A stretch of DNA of 54,038 bases from Alistipes sp. (GTDB taxonomy: Bacteria > Bacteroidota > Bacteroidia > Bacteroidales > Rikenellaceae). The translations under genes and the position numbers were made by a program. The stretch covers positions 1 through 54,038 of the forward strand of contig JAFZEX010000007.1 in assembly GCA_017560425.1 (NCBI GenBank). The letters run 5' to 3'. This document shows, one piece after another, positions 48,869 to 54,038 of the stretch (positions are counted from its first letter, which is position 1; every line of letters begins with the position of its first letter). Below the pieces are notes generated by a model, which was not told the origin of the DNA, did no database searches, and was given only the letters and a program-made list of their open reading frames with translations.

Positions 48869-49939
48869 ATGAGAAACCTATCTATTATTGCGCTAGTCGT
48901 ACTAGCTTTGACAGCTTGTAGTGAAGCGTCAAAAGTGAAAAATGATGCTGAAAAGGCAATGGTGCAGCTCTTTAAAGAGATGGCAAAGGTGCCTGAGAGT
49001 GTTAGAGTAGAAGAGATTGAATTAAAGTATAGTAATGACAGTCTTTGTATTTTTAATGCTAATTTTACGGCTAAAAATGGTTTTGGAAATGAGGTGACAA
49101 CAAAGTATGAATATATCTATCTTGTCTCAAATGGTAGGGCATATGAGGTATATGAGAAGGTGGGTCATGATAACGTATTTGTTAGCTTAGAGGACTTTGA
49201 TCGTGAGAAGAAGGGTAAAATATATGAAGAGTTGTCATATGATGATGCCATCAGATATCTTGCATCTGCAAAGATGATTGTTTCAGGTAGGGTTGTTGGT
49301 GATAAGGAAAGAAATGAGGTGAATATCCCACTAACTTTAAACACTGGACTATGGCAGAAATGCCAATTCACAAACTCTTTTAATGAGAAAACTGATGATT
49401 CATTTATAATTTTAACTGAAAAGGGAACGTTTTCAAACTCGGCAACTACCGCGTCTGACCTGACAGCCCTTTTGTTTGTGACGGATGAGCATATTACTCT
49501 TCGCCTTATTGAGTATAATTCATCAGTTGTAAAAGATGACGATACATATCTCCTAGTTGCTAAAGACTCTAACAATAATGTTCACTATTTTAAATTGCAG
49601 AACAATTATAGTGGTAATATGGTCTTTGATCGATATACAGGCGGTGGAGAGTTTGCTTTTAGAACACTTCTTGAGAAAGAGGGGGTTGTGATATGTGCGA
49701 TGGAGGAGATAAATAGATATGGCGCTCCGAGTAAATATTATTTCAAATTGCATCTCGACGGCTATAATGAGGCGATAAAGAGATTATATATTGGTGTGGA
49801 GTATCACAGAGTCGATGCAGGAGATACCTTTACCCGTATTGCAATGAAGTATAATATTACTACAAAACAATTACAAATACTTAACCCTAACGTTGATCCA
49901 AGAAAAATGCAGATTGGTCAGATGATAAGGGTAAAGTAA
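48869..49939 (+). CDS. Lipoprotein with C-terminal LysM domain
   Basis: The 356-residue protein has signal MRNLSIIALVVLALTAC. About 290 residues without a domain I recognise are followed by a LysM repeat at 312-356 (EYHRVDAGDTFTRIAMKYNI, then LQILNPNVDPRKMQIGQMIRVK). LysM binds peptidoglycan, so the protein probably bridges a membrane and the cell wall. The gene is clearly richer in A/T and uses more AAA, GAT and AAT codons than its neighbours, which suggests acquisition by transfer. It is monocistronic, between two terminators. Confidence 0.8.
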   Translation: MRNLSIIALVVLALTACSEASKVKNDAEKAMVQLFKEMAKVPESVRVEEIELKYSNDSLCIFNANFTAKNGFGNEVTTKYEYIYLVSNGRAYEVYEKVGHDNVFVSLEDFDREKKGKIYEELSYDDAIRYLASAKMIVSGRVVGDKERNEVNIPLTLNTGLWQKCQFTNSFNEKTDDSFIILTEKGTFSNSATTASDLTALLFVTDEHITLRLIEYNSSVVKDDDTYLLVAKDSNNNVHYFKLQNNYSGNMVFDRYTGGGEFAFRTLLEKEGVVICAMEEINRYGAPSKYYFKLHLDGYNEAIKRLYIGVEYHRVDAGDTFTRIAMKYNITTKQLQILNPNVDPRKMQIGQMIRVK

Positions 49940-49972
49940 TGTCTATTGTGTATAAACTATACTAATTATAAT

Positions 49973-50006
49973 AAATCTCGAAAGTTAATACAAACTTTCG
50001 AGATTT
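49973..50006. terminator. Bidirectional terminator between lipoprotein and yjdM
   Basis: AAATCTCGAAAGTT pairs with its complement around a 5-6 nt loop, with A/T-rich tails both sides. It serves the convergent LysM and yjdM genes. Confidence 0.8.
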
Positions 50007-50030
50007 ATTATTTTGATAAATAACGTTCGC

Positions 50031-50363
50031 TTACTTCTTCAAGAAGCATGTTTTGAGGACAATGCTGCTGCCATCGATTTTGCAGTCTACCTCCTCGTGG
50101 TTGTCGGTTAGGCGAATGCTCTTTACCTTGGTGCCTCGCTTGATTACCATCGACGAGCCCTTAACCTTCAAATCCTTGATGACAGTCACCGAGTCGCCAT
50201 CGAGCAACTCAGCACCATTGCTATCTCGAGGTGTCTCGTCGTTAGCAGCCGCAGCACCATTCTCGCCATCAAACTCGTATGCGCAATCGGGGCATACGTA
50301 TAGCGAACCATCGAAATAGACATACTCGCCACCACACTTGGGACACTTTGTAATCTCGCTCAT
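50031..50363 (-). CDS. yjdM: Zinc-ribbon protein YjdM (formerly PhnA)
   Basis: The 110-residue protein has an N-terminal zinc ribbon (CPKCGGEYVYFDGSLYVCPDC, four cysteines in two CxxC pairs) and a C-terminal SH3-like half (LLDGDSVTVIKDLKVKGSSM, GTKVKSIRL). The match to YjdM is full length. Its role is not settled; the old name from phosphonate metabolism does not hold. A consensus promoter is at 50426-50456. Confidence 0.9.
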   Translation of the reverse strand: MSEITKCPKCGGEYVYFDGSLYVCPDCAYEFDGENGAAAANDETPRDSNGAELLDGDSVTVIKDLKVKGSSMVIKRGTKVKSIRLTDNHEEVDCKIDGSSIVLKTCFLKK

Positions 50364-50425
50364 AATATTTAGTTTTTATGTTAATATATTCTGCCATGGA
50401 CATCTCTGATATGCCAATCCGTGCG

Positions 50426-50456
50426 CAAAGATAGCATAATTTTCGTTAGTCGCCAA
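50426..50456 (-). promoter_or_regulatory. Promoter of yjdM
   Basis: Minus-strand TTG (50456-50454) and TATCTTTG (50433-50426), spacer 20 nt. The leader is about 60 nt. On the other strand TTG (50461-50463) and AAACTTTG (50484-50491) may drive the EamA gene. Confidence 0.7.
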
Positions 50457-50523
50457 TAATTTGCGTCGTGCAGCCCGAGGCACAAACTTTGCACGGGTAG
50501 GGTAGTTAGTTATTTCTGTAGCA

Positions 50524-51417
50524 ATGTTAAAGACTCGTAATGCATATTTGGCGCTGATATTCTGCAATGTGGTATGGGCGTGCGACTACCCCTTTTATAA
50601 CCTCGTCTTAGGGCGATATATCTCGCCCATGGCTATGGTCACGGCATCGCTCATCATTGCTGCGCTCTTCTCGCTTGTGCCCTTGTTGTGGGAGAGGCCC
50701 GAGGGCATAGCACCCCAAGATAGAGCCAAAATATTGGGTGCAGCACTGCTCATGGGCGTGGCACGTAAGCTATGTATGATGTTCGGACTTGCCGACACCT
50801 CGCCCATCGACGGCTCGATAATCGGCACATCAACCCCGTTGTTGGTCTTGCTTCTCTCGGTTGCTGTGGGCGTAGACCGCTTCACGGTAAAGAGGGTGCT
50901 TGGCCTTGCACTCGGCATGGTGGGCACGCTGGCGATAATAATCTCGAGCAACAGTGGCGTGCATACACAGTCGAGCGTGTGGGGTAATGTGCTGATATTC
51001 ATCTCGTCGTGCGTATCGGCATCCTATATGGTGCTTTGCAAGAGGCTTGTGAGCAAGTATCGTGTAACCACGGTGCTGCGCTGGATATATTGTGCCTCGG
51101 CATTTGTTGTTCTGCCCTTCGGTGTCGATGATGTGCTTGCCATCAACTTCTCGGTTATGGACACAAAGATACTCCTCGCCTCGCTCTTTGTGCTGTTTGT
51201 GCCCACCTATCTGCCAAACCTCCTGCTCAACTACTCGCTCCGTAGTGTTGCCCCCACCGCCTCGAGCATCTATGCCTATATCCAGCCCGTTGTGGCAGTA
51301 GCCCTAAGTGTTGTCATGCGGTTAGATAAACTTCACCCCGACACCTTCCTCTTCGCCCTCGTCATCTTCCTCGGTGTCGCCTTAGTCCTAATCTCCTACC
51401 GCCCCAACGCCAGGTAA
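50524..51417 (+). CDS. EamA/DMT-family transporter
   Basis: The 297-residue inner-membrane protein has about ten hydrophobic helices in two EamA halves, with AYLALIFCNVVWACDYPFYN at the start of the first half, and GLALGMVGTLAIIISS closing it; the second half ends GVALVLISYRP. DMT transporters export or import metabolites such as amino acids; the substrate cannot be inferred. It is divergent from yjdM and convergent with the PIF1-like helicase gene, 19 bp away, where GCCAGGTA / TACCTGGC form a likely shared hairpin. Confidence 0.85.
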   Translation: MLKTRNAYLALIFCNVVWACDYPFYNLVLGRYISPMAMVTASLIIAALFSLVPLLWERPEGIAPQDRAKILGAALLMGVARKLCMMFGLADTSPIDGSIIGTSTPLLVLLLSVAVGVDRFTVKRVLGLALGMVGTLAIIISSNSGVHTQSSVWGNVLIFISSCVSASYMVLCKRLVSKYRVTTVLRWIYCASAFVVLPFGVDDVLAINFSVMDTKILLASLFVLFVPTYLPNLLLNYSLRSVAPTASSIYAYIQPVVAVALSVVMRLDKLHPDTFLFALVIFLGVALVLISYRPNAR

Positions 51418-51436
51418 TGCGCCTATTTATGACCAT

Positions 51437-53533
51437 CTAATACCTGGCTGTAATCTCGAGGATCTCCTCGCCGTATTTGTCGAATTTTGCTTTGCCGAAG
51501 CCTTTGATTGAGAGTAGCTCATCAGGGGTTTTGGGGACGAGGGCGGCTATCTCAAGTAGTGTGCTTTGGTGTATGATGGTATATGCGGGTAGGTTGTCAC
51601 GCTTGTAGCGCTCGGTGCGCCACTCTTGTAGCTCCATGCGCAAATCCTCATTTATTGCCATGTCGGCATCTGCCTCTCTCTCGCTCTTCTCTATTTTTTC
51701 TGCCTTTGTTCGGCGCTTGATGCTTCTCTCCTCGAGCAGACATGCCGTTTTTATCTCACCATATCGCTCCACCGAGAAGTCGTCTTGGAGTATGGCTCTT
51801 AGCGTGCGTAGGCGAATGTCAAGCGTTATGCCAGCCTCGTTGCCCGCCTCCTTAATCTTCTTTTTCAACTGTTTGTTGTCTATCTCCAAGTTGCAGACCT
51901 TGCAGCAGTGCACAAACGCCCTCTCTATGGCTGGCATGAAGTACTCTGCCGCCTTGCTCAGGCGCTCGTTGAGGAATGCATCGTCAGCCATTCGTGCGGC
52001 CTCGATGCTGGTTAGTTGTTTCGAGAAGCTTGTGCACACCGTTTTGAACGACTCGAACTCGGAGAGTATCTCGTCGAGCTTTGCGTAGTCGGCGGGGTAT
52101 AGCTTATCTACGCCCTCGGCGCAGCTCTTTGTGAGCCAGCGTAGGTTTTTGACTACGCTCGAGAAGTCGAACACCTCACGCAGAAGGTCGAAGCGGTGGT
52201 GAACCATCTCGGTGTTGAGCGACGCCTCCACCACGGAGTATGGAGTGCGGCTATTGTTGAACGACGATATATGCTGATCCTGGAATAGCGTTGAGGGGGC
52301 AATGGGCGATTCGAGGGTTATGCCCTCGAGCGTGCGACAGCGTGATAGTGCCACATATACCTGGCCAAATGCGAAGGCAGCCCCAGCATCGATAATCACA
52401 TTGTCGAACGTTAGTCCCTGGCTCTTGTGTATTGTCACAGCCCACGCCACCCTCAGTGGCAGCTGCTTAAACCTACCGACAACGTTGGGCGTTATCTCCG
52501 ATGTATCCTTGTCGATGACATACTGTATGTTATCCCACTCAACACTCTCCACCTCGATGCTGTTGCCGTCGCTATCCTCAACAGTCACGCTGTCCGACAA
52601 TATCTCCGTTATACGACCCATCTTGCCGTTATAGAATCGTCCCTCGCTGTCGTTGCGTATAAACATCACCTTTGCACCCTCCTTTAGGTATAGCTTCTCG
52701 TCGGCGGGGTAGCTGTTTTCGGGGAACTCGCCCTCTATTGTTGCCTCGAAGAGCTCCATGGGTGTGGGTAGCGCCTCGAGCTCGCGGCTGTTTATGCCAT
52801 CTGCCTGTATGTTGTGGGTTGTTAGACGTATTACATCGTCGCTGCTCTGCTTCGTGCCTACACGGGCGTTCAGACGGCGTAGAATGTCGGGCGTAATGCG
52901 GTTGTCACGCACGGCGTTGAGTATCTCGATAAACTCGGCATCACGCTGGCGGTGTACCTTCTGCAACTCGATAGTTACGTAGTCGAGACCCTTGAGTGCC
53001 TTCGAGCTAAAGAAGTATGGCGATGGGTATACCTGCGAGATATAGCCTCGCTCGTTCTCTCTTACCACGGGCGACAGCTGGTGAATGTCGCCAATCATAA
53101 GCAGCTGCACGCCACCAAAGGGGGCATTGCTGCGCCTATAACGACGCAGACACATATCTACGGCATCGAGCAGGTCGGCACGCACCATAGATATCTCGTC
53201 GATGATAAGCAGATCTAACGAGCGAATTATCTTTATGCGCTCCTTGCTCAGGCTGCGATATTTGTCGGGTAGCTGATACTCTGTTACCAGCTCCTTTACG
53301 TCGGGAAGGTATGGACACAATGGTAGCTGAAAGAAGGAGTGTATCGTTGTGCCACACGCATTTATTGCCGCAACACCCGTCGGAGCGAGCACCACAAAGC
53401 GCTTTGCCGTGGTCTGGGCTATGTATTTTAGAAAGGTTGTCTTTCCCGTGCCAGCCCTGCCGGTAAGGAACACCGACTTACCCGTCTGCTTAACATACTG
53501 CTCTGCCGTTATGAATATCTCGTCTTTCTGCAT
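51437..53533 (-). CDS. PIF1-like ATP-dependent helicase with HRDC domain
   Basis: I use the ATG at 53533 (MQKDEIFITAEQYVKQ); an earlier in-frame ATG at 53572 lies upstream of the -7 box at 53551-53558. The approximately 698-residue protein has Walker A FLTGRAGTGKTTFLK, Walker B LLIIDEISMV, VQLLMIGDIHQLSPV, the RecD/PIF1 motif AWAVTIHKSQGLTFD and YVALSRCRTLEG. An HRDC domain lies at the C-terminus (LLEIAALVPKTPDELLSIKGFG). Such SF1B helicases resolve G-quadruplexes or R-loops during replication. Monocistronic. Confidence 0.9.
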   Translation of the reverse strand: MQKDEIFITAEQYVKQTGKSVFLTGRAGTGKTTFLKYIAQTTAKRFVVLAPTGVAAINACGTTIHSFFQLPLCPYLPDVKELVTEYQLPDKYRSLSKERIKIIRSLDLLIIDEISMVRADLLDAVDMCLRRYRRSNAPFGGVQLLMIGDIHQLSPVVRENERGYISQVYPSPYFFSSKALKGLDYVTIELQKVHRQRDAEFIEILNAVRDNRITPDILRRLNARVGTKQSSDDVIRLTTHNIQADGINSRELEALPTPMELFEATIEGEFPENSYPADEKLYLKEGAKVMFIRNDSEGRFYNGKMGRITEILSDSVTVEDSDGNSIEVESVEWDNIQYVIDKDTSEITPNVVGRFKQLPLRVAWAVTIHKSQGLTFDNVIIDAGAAFAFGQVYVALSRCRTLEGITLESPIAPSTLFQDQHISSFNNSRTPYSVVEASLNTEMVHHRFDLLREVFDFSSVVKNLRWLTKSCAEGVDKLYPADYAKLDEILSEFESFKTVCTSFSKQLTSIEAARMADDAFLNERLSKAAEYFMPAIERAFVHCCKVCNLEIDNKQLKKKIKEAGNEAGITLDIRLRTLRAILQDDFSVERYGEIKTACLLEERSIKRRTKAEKIEKSEREADADMAINEDLRMELQEWRTERYKRDNLPAYTIIHQSTLLEIAALVPKTPDELLSIKGFGKAKFDKYGEEILEITARY

Positions 53534-53550
53534 AGCTCTCTTGTTTTTTG

Positions 53551-53558
53551 CAAAGATA
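53551..53558 (-). promoter_or_regulatory. -7 box of the PIF1-like gene
   Basis: Minus-strand TATCTTTG places the transcript start near 53545 and so fixes the start codon at 53533. No -33 TTG at a good distance. Confidence 0.6.
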
Positions 53559-53661
53559 GGGGTTTTTGGCAAGAAGCGATACTATTCAACACTCTTTTTG
53601 TGGGTGTTATTTTATTATTGTGCTTGGAGCCGAGGAATAGGGTAGAGGGGCTTTTGGACGT

Positions 53662-53816
53662 GATTGGCTACTCCGCATCTTCGATGCTCCGCTTAACGCC
53701 CCTCCCGCACGGAACCTCGGCAGGGTGCAATTGAATTTTTGCGGGATTGGCTGCTTCGCATCCATGCGGATGCTCCGCTTAACGCCCCTCCCGCACGTAA
53801 CCTCGGCAAAGTGCAA
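53662..53816 (+). repeat. Imperfect direct repeat, two copies of about 70 bp
   Basis: Copies at 53662-53730 and 53744-53816 share GATTGGCT, then ATGCTCCGCTTAACGCCCCT, then CCCGCAC, and end CCTCGGCA...GTGCAA. The second carries a small extra CATGCGGATG hairpin. Nothing coding is visible in 53573-54038. Confidence 0.75.
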
Positions 53817-53849
53817 AAAGAAAACCGTATTCGATACGGTATATTTTGC

Positions 53850-53895
53850 TGTATTAGTGGCTATTTGTGAGCAAGCTCACATAGCCACTAATACA
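53850..53895. repeat. 46-bp inverted repeat next to the IS end
   Basis: TGTATTAGTGGCTAT pairs with ATAGCCACTAATACA; the inner part TGTGAGC/GCTCACA also pairs, with a 2-nt bulge and a 2-nt loop. It ends 4 bp before the IS end. A second hairpin, ACCGTAT-TCG-ATACGGT, lies at 53824-53840. Confidence 0.75.
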
Positions 53896-53899
53896 ACGA

Positions 53900-54038
53900 A
53901 GAGCCTGTCTAACATTCAAAAAAAGTTAGACAGGCTTCTATTTATTATAAAATCAAACATTTCAGGATATTTGCGTTTTTTCGAGATTTTCGCATTAGGC
54001 GACTTGCACATGCGTAGCTGAATAGCCAGAATCGTTAT
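53900..54038 (-). mobile_element. Inner end of an insertion sequence (right copy)
   Basis: Exact inverted copy of bases 2-140, with the same hairpin (53902-53913 / 53925-53936) and the same 40-codon open frame, here on the minus strand. Both elements point their putative transposase C-termini toward the inside of the window. Confidence 0.6.

Overview
The window looks like a chromosomal contig from a gut-type member of the Bacteroidales (Bacteroidota). The evidence is the recurring promoter type TTG-(19 to 21 nt)-TAnnTTTG, the near absence of Shine-Dalgarno sequences, and many Bacteroidales families: fimbrillins with DUF3575/DUF5119/DUF4906 partners, BspA-type repeats, BACON domains, an M64 peptidase, a TonB-dependent receptor and Bacteroidota-style FKBP lipoproteins. 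Genus cannot be fixed from sequence alone; Rikenellaceae or a relative is a guess. Both ends carry the same 139-bp sequence in inverted orientation, which looks like the end of one insertion sequence, so the contig probably stops where an assembler met a repeat.

Layout. 1-463: IS end, a fragment of a tRNA-Lys 3' end and an intact tRNA-Lys(UUU). 577-2633: a WYL regulator convergent with a kinase-like protein fused to a SANT/Myb-like domain. 2770-8336: a four-gene operon encoding a CASTOR/POLLUX-like channel with an RyR-like tail, a TIR-like/TM/periplasmic-binding fusion, a free RyR-domain protein and an iron-containing alcohol dehydrogenase. 8563-12405: an SPFH protein, a ribbon-helix-helix protein, three small membrane proteins and an S41 peptidase. 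12676-17213: two FKBP-like lipoproteins, ruvA, an OmpH/Skp-like lipoprotein and the c-di-AMP synthase cdaA. 17214-17730: a repeat-rich gap without genes. 17856-21474: a small peptide gene, a modular lipoprotein and a nuclease domain split from it by one in-frame TGA. 21874-30376: a complete fimbrial operon on the minus strand. 30712-33573: a second peptide plus modular lipoprotein pair. 33694-39438: a very large DUF4011-type helicase/nuclease resembling the Hhe antiphage protein. 39653-42372: TonB receptor and lipoprotein. 42454-45177: rpiB, a GIY-YIG protein beside an REP-like repeat, and typA. 45420-48723: a third peptide plus lipoprotein pair ending in an M64 protease. 48869-53533: LysM lipoprotein, yjdM, an EamA transporter and a PIF1-like helicase.

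The most interesting signal is a three-member family of 42 to 51-residue peptides sharing the core V-E-x-G-F-S-[LM]-S-N. Each has its own promoter and lies 13 to 30 bp ahead of a large lipoprotein with a related fimbrillin-like N-terminal domain but a different C-terminal module (nuclease, Omp28/thioredoxin-like, M64 protease). This looks like a modular surface-display system. The second candidate system is the RyR/CASTOR-like/TIR-like operon, which could be a ligand-gated membrane signalling or defence module.
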